Source: Sphingomonas sp.
GTDB lineage: Bacteria; Pseudomonadota; Alphaproteobacteria; Sphingomonadales; Sphingomonadaceae
DNA: 54,344 nucleotides
Assembly (NCBI GenBank): GCA_019744885.1
Contig: JAIETY010000098.1
Location: forward strand, 1 to 54,344
Direction: 5' to 3'
A model generated the notes under the pieces. That model had not been told where the DNA came from, did not search any database, and saw only the letters and a program-made list of their open reading frames with translations. The translations under genes and the position numbers were made by a program. Positions 1-9,000 of this stretch are shown here, piece by piece; the first letter of the stretch is position 1; each line of letters begins with the position of its first letter.

Positions 1-2
1 AT

Positions 3-809
3 GCGAAGCTCGTGCCGTTGTCGGACGGCAAGTTCGATCTCGACGATTATATCGATTACATCGTTGACTATCTTGAGCATATCGGCCCCGGCGCGCACAT
101 GCTCGCGGTCTGCCAACCGTCGGTGCCTTGTTACGCCGCTGCGTGCCTGATGAGCGCCGACCAACATCCGTGCCGCCCCAAGACGCTGACGATGATGGGC
201 GGGCCGATCGACACGCGCGAAGCGCCGACTGCGGTCAACACGCTCGCGACCAAGCGCCCGCATGCCTGGTTCGAGCAGAATGTCATCGCGACGGTGCCGA
301 TGACCTATTCGGGCGCCGGCCGCAAAGTCTATCCGGGCTTTCTCCAGCTCGCCGGATTCATGTCGATGAATCTCGGCAGCCACATGGTTTCGCACTGGGA
401 AATGTTCAAACATCTGGTCCAGGGCGATGACGACAGCGCCGATCTGACCAAGGATTTCTACGAGGAATATCGCTCGGTCTGCGACATGACCGCCGAATTT
501 TACCTCCAGACGATCGAGGTCGTGTTCCAGAAGCACGCGATTGCCAACGGGACCTACACGCACCGGGGTCGCCCGGTCGATCCCGGCGCAATCACCGACA
601 TCGCCCTGCTCGCGATCGAAGGCGAGCGCGACGATATTTCGGGCCTCGGCCAGACGAAGGCGGCGCTGTCGCTGGCGGCGAATTTGCCCGTCGCGAAGAA
701 GCGCTATCTGATGGCCGAGGGTGCCGGGCACTATGGCATCTTCAACGGCAGCAAATGGCGCACCAAGATCGCGCCGGTGGTCGAGGAATGGATCACCGCG
801 CACGGGTGA
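3..809 (+). CDS. phaZ: Intracellular poly(3-hydroxyalkanoate) depolymerase, 5'-truncated by the window edge
   Basis: Cytoplasmic enzyme that breaks down stored polyhydroxyalkanoate granules. The open frame runs in from the left edge, so the start is missing and about 268 residues are visible. The fragment begins at the conserved stretch before LDDYIDY. It contains the CQPSVP motif, where cysteine replaces the usual lipase-box serine, as known for intracellular PHB depolymerases. The acid and histidine of an alpha/beta-hydrolase triad probably lie in EGERDDISG and GAGHYGIFNG near the C-terminus. The next gene is convergent. Family assignment is strong; the substrate chain-length preference cannot be read. 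Confidence 0.9.
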   Translation, partial: AKLVPLSDGKFDLDDYIDYIVDYLEHIGPGAHMLAVCQPSVPCYAAACLMSADQHPCRPKTLTMMGGPIDTREAPTAVNTLATKRPHAWFEQNVIATVPMTYSGAGRKVYPGFLQLAGFMSMNLGSHMVSHWEMFKHLVQGDDDSADLTKDFYEEYRSVCDMTAEFYLQTIEVVFQKHAIANGTYTHRGRPVDPGAITDIALLAIEGERDDISGLGQTKAALSLAANLPVAKKRYLMAEGAGHYGIFNGSKWRTKIAPVVEEWITAHG

Positions 810-819
810 TTGATACCGA

Positions 820-1395
820 CTACCGCCGGGGCGGTTTCGATTTCGCTCGAAACGTCGCAACAAATTCCGCGAGCGCCGGATCATTGATCCGTTCGAGCGC
901 GATCGCGTCGATTATCGTCTTTTCCGATAGCTGACCCTTGCGCGCGAAAAAGACATAGAGGTTCCCGGACTTTCCGAAAGTTGTGTCACCGATGCCCATC
1001 GGACCGCAACTGGTGTTGGCGCGCCGCAGCTTGAACATATCAGTGACCCGCGGCCCCCGGAACCAAGCGATTGGCTTGTAATTGGAGGGTGCTGGATAGG
1101 GGACCGGCTTCAGCCGCGGGAGAACTGGGCGACCATTTCGTGATGTCGGTCGCGGCGCGGGCCACCAAACGGTCTCACGCGCGATGAAGATCAAGTCTGC
1201 ACCTTGCAGGCCGTTGGTCTGGCGATCTTTAAGCCAGGCTGCTTCCTGTTCCCGGTGCAGCGCAGAGATGCGCGCGTAGTAGGCAGTGATGCTCTCGCCT
1301 GGGCGTGGCGGGTCCGGGGGAGACACAGTGCACGGATATGCTGGCGCTGCCACCATTACGGTGAGGTACACCGCCAATCCGAAACGCCAGACCAT
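820..1395 (-). CDS. Hypothetical secreted protein
   Basis: Protein of 191 residues that I do not recognise. The first ~21 residues form a signal peptide: short basic start, hydrophobic core LAVYLTVMVAA, then AYP-C. The Cys at ~22 could suggest a lipoprotein, but the preceding residues are a poor lipobox. Only one other cysteine is obvious (NTSCGP), so a disulfide is possible. The mature part is rich in Pro and Arg and shows no catalytic motif. It lies 10 bp downstream of and convergent with phaZ, and appears to be a single-gene unit. Probably periplasmic. Confidence 0.6.
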   Translation of the reverse strand: MVWRFGLAVYLTVMVAAPAYPCTVSPPDPPRPGESITAYYARISALHREQEAAWLKDRQTNGLQGADLIFIARETVWWPAPRPTSRNGRPVLPRLKPVPYPAPSNYKPIAWFRGPRVTDMFKLRRANTSCGPMGIGDTTFGKSGNLYVFFARKGQLSEKTIIDAIALERINDPALAEFVATFRAKSKPPRR

Positions 1396-1436
1396 AGCCT
1401 CCTGCCGCCGTTCCTACCCGACAACATATCCTATCA

Positions 1437-2015
1437 TCATACACGGGTCGGCACACTGATAAAAAGGGGGGGGGGCGGCGAATTGTATCGCGTCTTTGCT
1501 GCAACCGGGGCGGCGTTGCTTTTTGGCGGTGCGGGCGCTGACAGTGATACTTCGGCATGGCTGCCGACTTCCTGCGGCTTGATCGTCCCGCCGAACAACA
1601 TCTTGAACTGGCCGGTCAGCGACACATCGCTCTGCCAGATTTCGGCATCCTCCAGATCATAGCGCATCAACAGCAGATTGGGGTCGGCCTTGCCTTGCGG
1701 AAACCAGGCCTCGACCTGCTTCGACCAAAGCTGGTCCACCATTGCGCGGTCGTTTTCCGGCGTCAGCGTGCCGTGCAGGCAAGCGAACAGATCGTGCCCC
1801 TTGCCGACATATTGCGCCATTGCCGGACCGCCGATCGACAGCTTGTTGTCGCGGCCCATGAAGAACCAGATCGCATGGCGCGCGCCGTCGTCGTCGAGCA
1901 GCTGCGCGGTCATCGGCTGGCTGTGGTCGGGCGTGTCGTCGAGCCCGATCATGATGAAGCCGCTGCTGCGCAGAGCCTTGAACAGATTGTCGGTGATCTG
2001 CTGCGGGTCGTTCAT
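1437..2015 (-). CDS. Pyridoxamine 5'-phosphate oxidase-like (general stress protein) family
   Basis: Split-barrel flavin-binding-type protein of the Pyridox_ox_2 / general-stress-protein-26 family. Recognisable blocks are the N-terminal helix followed by GFIMIGLDD, the AIWFFMGRDNKL strand pair and the C-terminal EIWQSDVSLTGQFKMLFGG segment typical of this family. The conserved domain ends near residue 160. The last ~30 residues form a low-complexity Ala/Pro tail running through a G10 tract at 1466-1475 (Pro codons on this strand). The biochemical role of these proteins is poorly defined; they are often stress-induced. The start has AGGAGAGACC just upstream. Confidence 0.75.
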   Translation of the reverse strand: MNDPQQITDNLFKALRSSGFIMIGLDDTPDHSQPMTAQLLDDDGARHAIWFFMGRDNKLSIGGPAMAQYVGKGHDLFACLHGTLTPENDRAMVDQLWSKQVEAWFPQGKADPNLLLMRYDLEDAEIWQSDVSLTGQFKMLFGGTIKPQEVGSHAEVSLSAPAPPKSNAAPVAAKTRYNSPPPPLFISVPTRV

Positions 2016-2187
2016 GCGGTCTCTCCTCGAAATGGTGGAGAGGAAACGGCGCGGGCCAAGAATGGTTGCCGCAGTCTGGCGAAAAGCAACCCGGTAAACG
2101 CAATCGATTTACCGGGTGAAGATAACATCGCTTCCGCCTATTTTGCCCGCGTCGGCAATCACGCCGACACATCGAAAGGAGAACACA

Positions 2188-2280
2188 ATGTCATTCGCAG
2201 ACTTGTGCCTGCTGCTCGGTGCGATGTTCGCTTTTGCGACCTTGATCCTCAAGGTCGTCGAAGTGTCTCGTAAGGAGTAG
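2188..2280 (+). CDS. Small single-pass membrane peptide (30 aa)
   Basis: Thirty-codon frame with an excellent ribosome-binding site (AAAGGAG, 7 bases before ATG). The peptide begins MSFADLCLLLGAMFAFATL, a hydrophobic stretch long enough to cross a membrane, and ends in the charged tail KVVEVSRKE. It is followed by a GC-rich inverted repeat (about 2329-2358) that could terminate transcription. Function unknown. The leader and first codons are duplicated at about 2358-2390, where the copy is fused to a thiolase remnant. Reality rests on the strong RBS and membrane-like composition only. Confidence 0.5.
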   Translation: MSFADLCLLLGAMFAFATLILKVVEVSRKE

Positions 2281-2328
2281 CGCCACACGGGCGGGGCTCG
2301 GGCTGCAACCCGGGGCCCCAAACGATTT

Positions 2329-2358
2329 GAGCCCCAGCTGCTGCAACAGCCGGGGCTC
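2329..2358. terminator. GC-rich inverted repeat, probable terminator
   Basis: GAGCCCC and GGGGCTC arms, with inner complementary bases around a CTGCAA loop. It lies about 50 bp after the 30-aa ORF and has no clear T-tract. Confidence 0.4.
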
Positions 2359-2421
2359 ACATCGAAAGGCACAATGTCATTCGCAATCGCTAGATACGCG
2401 ATTGCGGTAAAAATTTCAACC

Positions 2422-2550
2422 TCACAACACCTCGAACAGCCCCGCTGCACCCTGGCCGCCGCCAACGCACATCGTGATCACGACGTACTTGGCGCCGCGA
2501 CGCTTACCCTCGATCAGCGTGTGGCCGGTCATGCGCGCGCAAGACATGGT
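2422..2550 (-). pseudogene. Thiolase C-terminal fragment (second-copy remnant)
   Basis: On the minus strand this reads [19 protein letters not shown] and continues to AAGLFEVL and a stop, matching the last ~42 residues of the complete thiolase at 3534-4712. The match is close but not identical. Most base differences are silent and a few are not (Gly to Cys, Ala to Thr), so it is a diverged paralogue end and not a recent copy. No start codon or upstream thiolase sequence is present. It abuts a duplicate of the 30-aa ORF leader on one side and the VOC gene on the other, so it looks like a deletion or recombination scar. Confidence 0.85.
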
Positions 2551-2570
2551 TGCGCGGAATGCGTCGACCG

Positions 2571-2951
2571 TCACCGATAGGAGACGACCTCATATTCGAT
2601 CCCGTTATCGTCGAGAAAGTAGAAGCGCCGACCGGGATCGTAATCATCATGCCCAAAGGGGATTAGGCCGAGTGCCATAACCCGGGCCTCCACATCATCC
2701 AGATCATCTACCTGGACGCCGACATGGTTGAACGGCTCGCCCTTTGGATAGCGGATGTCGCGGTGCATGCCATCCGGCCCCGTATAAAAGGCGATATAGC
2801 CGGTATCGCTGCCGACATGGATCGACAGGCCGCCGTCGCGCGATGGCCCGCGCCACCGCTCGTGCCAGCCGAACAGGCTTTCGACCATTGCCGCCGACTG
2901 CTCAGGGTTGCTGACGGTCAGGTTGATGTGCTCGATGAAGGGGGACGTCAT
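2571..2951 (-). CDS. VOC-superfamily (glyoxalase/dioxygenase fold) protein
   Basis: Complete 126-residue single-domain vicinal-oxygen-chelate protein. Candidate metal ligands are the His in EHINLTV near the N-terminus, the His in FNHVGVQV mid-protein and the Glu in GIEYEVV at the C-terminus, as expected for a betaalphabetabetabeta module pair. Likely a cytoplasmic metal-dependent lyase, dioxygenase or thiol/antibiotic-modifying enzyme; the substrate is unknown. It is divergent from soxR, with a soxbox between them, so it is probably a SoxR target induced by redox-active compounds. Confidence 0.8.
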   Translation of the reverse strand: MTSPFIEHINLTVSNPEQSAAMVESLFGWHERWRGPSRDGGLSIHVGSDTGYIAFYTGPDGMHRDIRYPKGEPFNHVGVQVDDLDDVEARVMALGLIPFGHDDYDPGRRFYFLDDNGIEYEVVSYR

Positions 2952-3000
2952 TTTTCGGCTCCTCGCTGGTCGATTCGGCTTGACGTCGTAGCTTGTGCAA

Positions 3001-3018
3001 CCTCAACCTAAGTTGAGG
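3001..3018. promoter_or_regulatory. SoxR-binding site (soxbox) between the VOC gene and soxR
   Basis: CCTCAACCTAAGTTGAGG is a near-perfect inverted repeat with the CCTCAA...TTGAGG arms of the E. coli soxS operator. On the minus strand TTGACC sits at the edge of the palindrome with a long (about 19-bp) spacer, the geometry of MerR-family promoters. The -10 is poorly conserved. Confidence 0.8.
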
Positions 3019-3044
3019 TCAAGGGTTTGTTGCGGGAGGCGCGA

Positions 3045-3512
3045 ATGAGGGCGAGTGATGTCATCGCGATTGGCGACCTGGCCGCGCGTGCCGGTGTGTC
3101 TGTGTCAGCGATCCGCTTTTACGAGGCGCGCGGGCTGCTCAACCCGTTTCGCAACAGCGGCGGGCAGCGGCGGTTCTTGCGTTCGGACATAAGGCGGTTG
3201 AGCTTCATCCTGATCGCGCAGCAACTCGGGCTGTCGATTGAGGCAATTCGCGCCGAGCTTGCCAAACTCCCGGATGGCCGGACCCCGACGGCGAAGGACT
3301 GGACGCGGATGAGCCAAGGGATCCGCGCGATGATCGACGACCGGATCGCGACGCTCACGCGGACGCGCGATTTGCTTGATGGGTGTATCGGCTGCGGCTG
3401 CCTCTCGCTGGAGCGCTGCAAGCTCTACAACCCTGAAGACCGCGCCGGAAAACGGGGCGCGGGGCCGCGCTACGTGCTGGGGGATGCGGTAGAGGTGGCG
3501 GACCAGGGCTAA
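3045..3512 (+). CDS. soxR: Redox-sensitive transcriptional activator SoxR
   Basis: MerR-family regulator of about 155 residues. Residues ~10-75 form the winged helix-turn-helix (AIGDLAARAGVSVSAIRFYE), followed by a dimerisation helix and the cluster motif CIGCGCLSLERC (C-x2-C-x-C-x5-C) that binds the [2Fe-2S] sensor in SoxR proteins. The ATG at 3045 was chosen because GGGAGG lies just before it; an in-frame TTG exists upstream. As is typical outside enteric bacteria, no soxS is present. The divergent VOC gene and the soxbox suggest direct control of a small detoxification gene and possibly of soxR itself. Confidence 0.93.
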   Translation: MRASDVIAIGDLAARAGVSVSAIRFYEARGLLNPFRNSGGQRRFLRSDIRRLSFILIAQQLGLSIEAIRAELAKLPDGRTPTAKDWTRMSQGIRAMIDDRIATLTRTRDLLDGCIGCGCLSLERCKLYNPEDRAGKRGAGPRYVLGDAVEVADQG

Positions 3513-3533
3513 CCCGGTCCGCCGCCAACCAAG

Positions 3534-4712
3534 TTAAAGAACCTCGAACAGCCCCGCTGCACCCTGGCCACCGCCGACGCACATCGTGATCACGACGTAC
3601 TTCGCGCCGCGACGCTTGCCTTCGATCAGCGCGTGGCCGGTCATGCGTGCGCCCGACATGCCATAGGGGTGGCCGATCGAGATCGCGCCGCCGTTGACGT
3701 TCAGCAGCTCGTTCGGAATGCCGAGGTGATCGCGGCAATACAGCACTTGGACGGCGAAGGCTTCGTTCAACTCCCACAGGCCGATGTCGTCCATCTTCAG
3801 GTTGAAGCGTTCGAGCAGCTTGGGGATCGCATAGACCGGGCCGATGCCCATTTCATCGGGCTTGGTGCCCGCCGACGCCATGCCGATATAGCGGCCGAGC
3901 GGGGTGAGGCCGCGCTGTTCGGCGAGCTTTTCCTCCATCAGCACGCTGGCCGAGGCGCCGTCGGACAGCTGGCTCGCATTGCCGGCGGTGATCGTCTTGT
4001 CGGGGCCGAGCACCGGCTTCAGACCATTGAGACCGATCAGCGTGGTGTCGGCGCGGTTGCCCTCGTCCTTGGTCACAGTCACTTCGTGATGCGTGACTTC
4101 CTTGGTTTCCTTGTTGGTCATCGCCATCGTCGCGGTGACGGGGACGATTTCGTCGTCGAACTTGCCAGCGGCCTGCGCGGCGGCGGTGCGCATCTGCGAC
4201 TGATAGCCATATTCGTCCATCGCCTCGCGGCTGATATTGTACCGCGCGGCGACAACTTCAGCCGTTTCGAGCATCGACATATAGACATCGGGGTACATGG
4301 CGACGAGTTCGGGGTCGCCGGCCACGCGCATCTGCGGCGTTTGCACCATCGAGATCGATTCGCAGCCGCCACCGATCGTGATGTCCATATTGTCGACGAT
4401 GATCTGCTTGGCGGCTGTGGCAATCGCCATCAGGCCGCTCGCGCACTGGCGGTCGATCGACTGGCCACCGACGCTGATCGGCAGCCCGGCGCGGAGCAGC
4501 GCGTTGCGACCGATGTTGCCGCCCTGCACGCCCTGCTGGAGTGCGGCGCCCCACACGACGTCCTGCACTTCGGCGCCGTCGATCCCGGCGCGCTCGACGG
4601 CCGCCTTGATTGCGTGCGCCGAGAGCGTCGGCGAGGGGAGGTTGTTGAACCCGCCGCGATAGGCGCGGCCGATCGGGGTGCGGGCAGTCGAAACGATGAC
4701 GGCAGAGCGCAT
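3534..4712 (-). CDS. Acetyl-CoA C-acyltransferase (thiolase)
   Basis: Full-length 392-residue thiolase. The nucleophilic Cys90 lies in SIDRQCASG, His348 in IGHPYG and the second Cys378 in MCVGGGQG, so all catalytic groups are present. The family either cleaves 3-ketoacyl-CoA (beta-oxidation) or condenses acetyl-CoA (PHA synthesis). The neighbours, a MaoC hydratase and a CMD-family protein, favour fatty-acid or aromatic acyl-CoA degradation. It lies 13 bp downstream of the CMD gene, so the two are probably cotranscribed. A diverged C-terminal fragment of a related gene remains at 2422-2550. Confidence 0.93.
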   Translation of the reverse strand: MRSAVIVSTARTPIGRAYRGGFNNLPSPTLSAHAIKAAVERAGIDGAEVQDVVWGAALQQGVQGGNIGRNALLRAGLPISVGGQSIDRQCASGLMAIATAAKQIIVDNMDITIGGGCESISMVQTPQMRVAGDPELVAMYPDVYMSMLETAEVVAARYNISREAMDEYGYQSQMRTAAAQAAGKFDDEIVPVTATMAMTNKETKEVTHHEVTVTKDEGNRADTTLIGLNGLKPVLGPDKTITAGNASQLSDGASASVLMEEKLAEQRGLTPLGRYIGMASAGTKPDEMGIGPVYAIPKLLERFNLKMDDIGLWELNEAFAVQVLYCRDHLGIPNELLNVNGGAISIGHPYGMSGARMTGHALIEGKRRGAKYVVITMCVGGGQGAAGLFEVL

Positions 4713-4725
4713 GGCTTATTCTCCT

Positions 4726-5274
4726 TCAGGCGGCGGGGAAACGGGCCGCAGTGGCTTCGAGGGGCAGGTCGAGCGCGCCGCAGATCAGCGACACGCCGTG
4801 GTAAAATCCGATAAGCTGGATGATTTCGAGCACTTGCGGCTCGTCGTAAGCAGCACGCAGGGTGGCCCATTCGGCGTCGCTGAGCTTCTTGCGATCGATC
4901 AGCGCATCGACGGTCGCGATCAGCACGGCTTCGGCGGGGTCGGTCCAGGCCGGGTCGCTCGCGTCGCCGAGCACGGTCGCGCGAATCTGTTCCTCTGTCA
5001 GGCCGATGTGCGGCGCGAAGCCCGCGATATGGATGCCCCATTCATATTCATTGCCGCATTTGGCGCAGGTGCGGTCGATCACGATTTCGCGCACCCGCAT
5101 CGACAGCGGCGATCCCTTGTCGAGCAGCGAGCCGCCGCTGAACTTGGTCCAGGCGCGCTCGTTGGTGGCAAGCGTCGTGAACAGCACCAGCGGCTCGGCC
5201 CCGCGCATCAGGACCTTCATCCGCGCTTCGAATTCTTCCGGGTAAGGTTTGGCGAGCGGGGCGATGCGGGTCAT
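4726..5274 (-). CDS. Carboxymuconolactone decarboxylase / AhpD-like family protein
   Basis: 182-residue all-helical protein with the CAKCGNEYEWGIH motif (C-x2-C plus a downstream His), which forms the active centre of AhpD-like disulfide reductases and is also found in the wider CMD family. Cytoplasmic. The presence of both cysteines makes redox activity more likely than pure decarboxylase chemistry. Proteins like this are common in sphingomonad acyl-CoA and aromatic degradation operons. It is first in a two-gene unit with the thiolase. The exact substrate cannot be assigned. Confidence 0.8.
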   Translation of the reverse strand: MTRIAPLAKPYPEEFEARMKVLMRGAEPLVLFTTLATNERAWTKFSGGSLLDKGSPLSMRVREIVIDRTCAKCGNEYEWGIHIAGFAPHIGLTEEQIRATVLGDASDPAWTDPAEAVLIATVDALIDRKKLSDAEWATLRAAYDEPQVLEIIQLIGFYHGVSLICGALDLPLEATAARFPAA

Positions 5275-5288
5275 GCTGATTTCCTTCT

Positions 5289-5448
5289 AAAGCCCCTCCC
5301 CTTCAGGGGAGGGGTTTGGGGGTGGGGGCCCTCCCCATGCGTGTCGGTCTCGATGAGATTGACAGTCCCCACCCCAACCCAGTTCGGGCGCCCTTGGTCC
5401 CGTCCGGGGGACGGGACTGCGCCCGAACTCCTGAAGGGGAGGGGCTTT
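5289..5448. repeat. 160-bp imperfect palindromic element (MITE- or extragenic-palindrome-like)
   Basis: The outer arms AAAGCCCCTCCCCTTCAGG (5289-5307) and their exact reverse complement at 5430-5448 form a 19-bp terminal inverted repeat. Inside, further arms pair: GGGGAGGGG segments, GGGGTGGGG with CCCCACCCC, and GTTCGGGCGC with GCGCCCGAAC. It lies between two convergent-free minus-strand genes and could fold into one long hairpin. It has no coding content. It resembles dispersed palindromic repeats of sphingomonad genomes. Confidence 0.75.
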
Positions 5449-5454
5449 GATTGC

Positions 5455-5913
5455 TCAAACGAAAATCTGGCTGATCCATTCGGCGATCATCGCGGGCTTG
5501 TCCTCGCCTTCGATTTCGACCGTGAATTCATTGGTCTGCTGCCACTGGCCGGGGCGCTTTTCCACCAGTTCGAGCAGCTTGAACCGCCCGCGCACGCGCT
5601 TGCCCGATCGCACCGGCTGCAGGAAACGGACTTTGTTGCCGCCGTAATTGACGCCCATCTTGACGCCCTCGATCTTGGGCGCGTCGGTGATCTTCGACGA
5701 CAGCAACGGCATCAGCGACAGGGTGAGGAAACCGTGCGCGATCGTGCCGCCGAACGGCGTCATCGCGGCCATCGCCGGATTGACGTGGATGAACTGGTGG
5801 TCGCCGGTCGCATCGGCGAATTTGTCGATCATTTCCTGGCTGACCTCGACCCAGTCGGAAACCTGTTCGGTGCCGACGCGCGTCGCCATTTCCTGTATCG
5901 TGATCGTGGTCAC
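5455..5913 (-). CDS. MaoC family acyl-CoA dehydratase/hydratase
   Basis: 152-residue hot-dog-fold protein. The hydratase-2 motif is visible as FADATGDHQFIHVNP (catalytic Asp and His), followed by PFGGTIAHGFLTLSL. Such enzymes add water to trans-2-enoyl-CoA, giving (R)-3-hydroxyacyl-CoA, and can feed PHA synthesis or side-branches of beta-oxidation. The GTG at 5913 is preferred: GGAGGGG lies 6-9 bases upstream, and the extended reading frame has no conserved sequence. It probably works with the nearby thiolase, although the palindromic element separates the two. Confidence 0.88.
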   Translation of the reverse strand: MTTITIQEMATRVGTEQVSDWVEVSQEMIDKFADATGDHQFIHVNPAMAAMTPFGGTIAHGFLTLSLMPLLSSKITDAPKIEGVKMGVNYGGNKVRFLQPVRSGKRVRGRFKLLELVEKRPGQWQQTNEFTVEIEGEDKPAMIAEWISQIFV

Positions 5914-6009
5914 GGCATTCCCCTCCAGCCTATTTGCTTGCATAGCGCGGCGCTGAGATAGGCCCGCAAGGCTGGTTCCCGCAAGTCTTGCAAGACCGGA
6001 TAATGGAAG

Positions 6010-9000
6010 ATGTTGGCTGACGTAACGTCCACCCCCCGCGAAACCATGAAAAAGCTCCACCGCGCGAGCGAACCCGATGTTCTAAAGGGCCTGCTGGAGC
6101 GCGCGGCGGCGACCCCCGACTCGCGCAACCGGATTCTGGGGCACGCGTCCGGGCTGCTCGCGGACCTGCGCGCGGCGCAAGGCAAGGGCTGGGTCAACCG
6201 CTTCCTGCAGGAATATCGGCTGAACTCGTCCGAAGGCGTCGCGCTGCTGTCGCTGGCCGAAGCGTTTCTCCGCGTGCCCGATCCCGAGACCGCCGATCTG
6301 CTGATCGCCGACAAGCTCGGTGACGCGGACTGGCGCGCGCATACCGGGCAATCGTCGTCGGCGCTGGTCAACACCGCGACCTGGGGGCTGGTGATCGGCC
6401 GCGCGCTGGTGGGCGAGGGCGAGAAGCAATCGGCGCTCCGCCGCCTGATCGCGCGCGCGGGCGAGCCCTTTGTGCGGCAGGCCGTCGGCGCGGCCATGAA
6501 GATGATGGGCGAAATCTTCGTGATGGGCCGCAGCATTGATGAAGCGATGCGGCGAATGGCCAAGCCCGAACATGCGGGCTTTACCGCCAGCTTCGACATG
6601 CTCGGCGAAGCGGCGCGCACGACCGCTGATGCCGAGCGCTATTTCCGCAGCTATGTCCAGGCGATCGACGCCGTCGGCGGCAATGCCAAGGCGGGGCATT
6701 CGATCTCGGTCAAGCTGTCCGCGCTGCACCCCCGTTACGAAGTCGCGCGCTGGGACGATTGCGTGCCCGCGCTCACCGAAATGCTCGAGGCGCTCGCGGT
6801 GCAGGCGGCGGGCAAGGGCATCGCGCTGACGGTCGATGCCGAGGAGTCCGAGCGGCTTGAGATGAGCCTCGACATCATCGGCGCGGTCGCCGCGCTCCCC
6901 GCGCTCAAGGGCTGGGACGGCTTCGGCATGGCAGTCCAGGCCTATGGCAAGCGCGCGCGGCCAGTGATCGCCTGGGCGAACGACCTTGGCCGGGTGATGA
7001 ACGTCCGGCTGGTCAAGGGCGCCTATTGGGACTCGGAGATCAAGCGCACGCAGGTCGAGGGCTTGAGCGACTATCCGCTGTTTACGCGGAAGGCGGCGAC
7101 CGATGTGTCCTACCTCGCCTGTGCGCGCGACATGCTGGAGGCAGAGAACATCCGCCCCGCCTTCGCGAGCCACAATGCACTGACGGTCGCGACGATCATC
7201 GACTGGGCGGGCAATAGCCGCGACTTCGAATTCCAGCGGCTGCACGGGATGGGCGACGGCCTCTACGAGCGGCTGGTGCGCGAGCATGGTTACCATTGCC
7301 GCATCTATGCCCCCGTCGGCGGGCACCGTGATCTGCTGGCGTATCTCGTGCGGCGGCTACTGGAAAATGGCGCCAATTCAAGCTTCGTCCACCAGCTCGC
7401 CGACGAACGGCTAAGCGAGGACGAGATCCTCGCCGATCCGGTGGAGAAGATCGCCAGCGTCGGCGGGACGCGGCATCCGAGCATTCCGCTGCCGGTCGAT
7501 CTGTTCGGCTCGGGGCGGCGCAATTCGAGTGGAATCGATCTGGCGGATCGAGTGGCGCTGGCTGATATCGCCAAGACCGTTTCGAAACCCACCCCGTTCG
7601 TGTCGAGCGAAGTCGAGACACAGGCCACAGGCGAGTCGCGTGGGGCCGGTCCCTCGACTGCGCTCGGGACCAACGGGGGAGGGGGCGTGCACCAAGTTGG
7701 CCATGCAATCACCCGCTCCCACGCAGCCTTTCCCGCATGGTCGACGACGCCGGTCGCCGAGCGCGCCGCCTGCCTCGACCGTCTCGCTGATCTTCTCGAA
7801 CAACACAGCGAAGAATTGATGGCGATCTGCGTCCAGGAAGCCTTCAAGACGATTCCCGATGCGCTCGGCGAAGTGCGCGAAGCCGTCGATTTCTGCCGCT
7901 ATTACGCCCAACAAGCCCTCGACGGCTTGCAACCGATCGAGCTGCCCGGGCCAACGGGCGAGCGCAACGTGTTGCACATGGCCGGGCGCGGCGTCTGGGC
8001 AACGATCAGCCCCTGGAACTTTCCGCTGGCGATCTTCCTCGGCCAGACGGTCGCGGCGCTCGTCACCGGCAATACGGTGGTGGCAAAACCGGCACCGCAG
8101 ACGCCGCGGATCGCCGCTAAGGCCGTGCAGTTGGCATGGCGAGCAGGCGTCCCGGAAGACGCCCTCATCCTCGTCCCCGGCGGACCCGAAGTCGGCGCGG
8201 CGCTCACCGCTGACCCGCGCGTGATGGGCGTCGCCTTCACCGGATCGACCGCCACCGCGCGCAAGATTGCGCGGGCCCTGCTCGACGACGACACCCGCCC
8301 GATCGTCCCGCTGATCGCCGAGACCGGCGGCATCAACGCGATGATCGTCGATTCGACCGCGCTGCCCGAGCAGGTCGTGCAGGACGTCGTCACCAGCGCG
8401 TTCCGCTCGGCGGGGCAGCGTTGCTCGGCGCTGCGGCTATTGCTGTTACAGGAGGAAATCGCCGACAGCGTCATCGACATGCTGTCGGGTGCGATGGACT
8501 TGCTGATCCTCGGCGATCCCGCCGATCCGCGCACCGATGTCGGCCCGGTGATCGACCGCGCTGCCTATAACAAGCTGATGGCCTATCGCGCCGAGCAAGA
8601 GCCCCGCATCATCAAGACGCTCGACGCGCCGACGACGGGGCTGTTCGTGCCGCCAACGCTGATCCGGCTCACATCGCCCGAAGACCTCATGCAGGAATGG
8701 TTCGGCCCCATCCTCCACGTCGCCACCTGGCCCGCGGGCAAGCTCGCCGAGACGATCGAGCGCGTGAACGCCAAGGGCTATGGCCTCACGATGGGCCTTC
8801 ACAGCCGCATCGCCCGCGCGGGCGAACTCGCCGAGGAACGCGCGAAAGTCGGCAATCTCTACATCAACCGCTCGATGATCGGCGCAGTGGTCGGCTCACA
8901 GCCCTTCGGGGGCGAAGGCCTGTCGGGCACCGGGCCAAAAGCGGGCGGCCCGCATTACCTCGCCCGCTTCTGCGTCGAGCGGCTCACCTCGACCGACACG

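Noticed and set aside
2374..2580. 68-codon plus frame beginning like the 30-aa small gene
   Set aside because: Composite of a duplicated leader and antisense thiolase remnant; not a natural protein.
3633..4814. Long plus-strand frame opposite the thiolase gene
   Set aside because: Antisense shadow of a well-conserved thiolase; composition is Arg/His/Ala-rich, as expected from the GC-rich complementary strand.
6082..7326. Long minus-strand frame opposite putA
   Set aside because: Shadow of conserved proline dehydrogenase sequence on the other strand.
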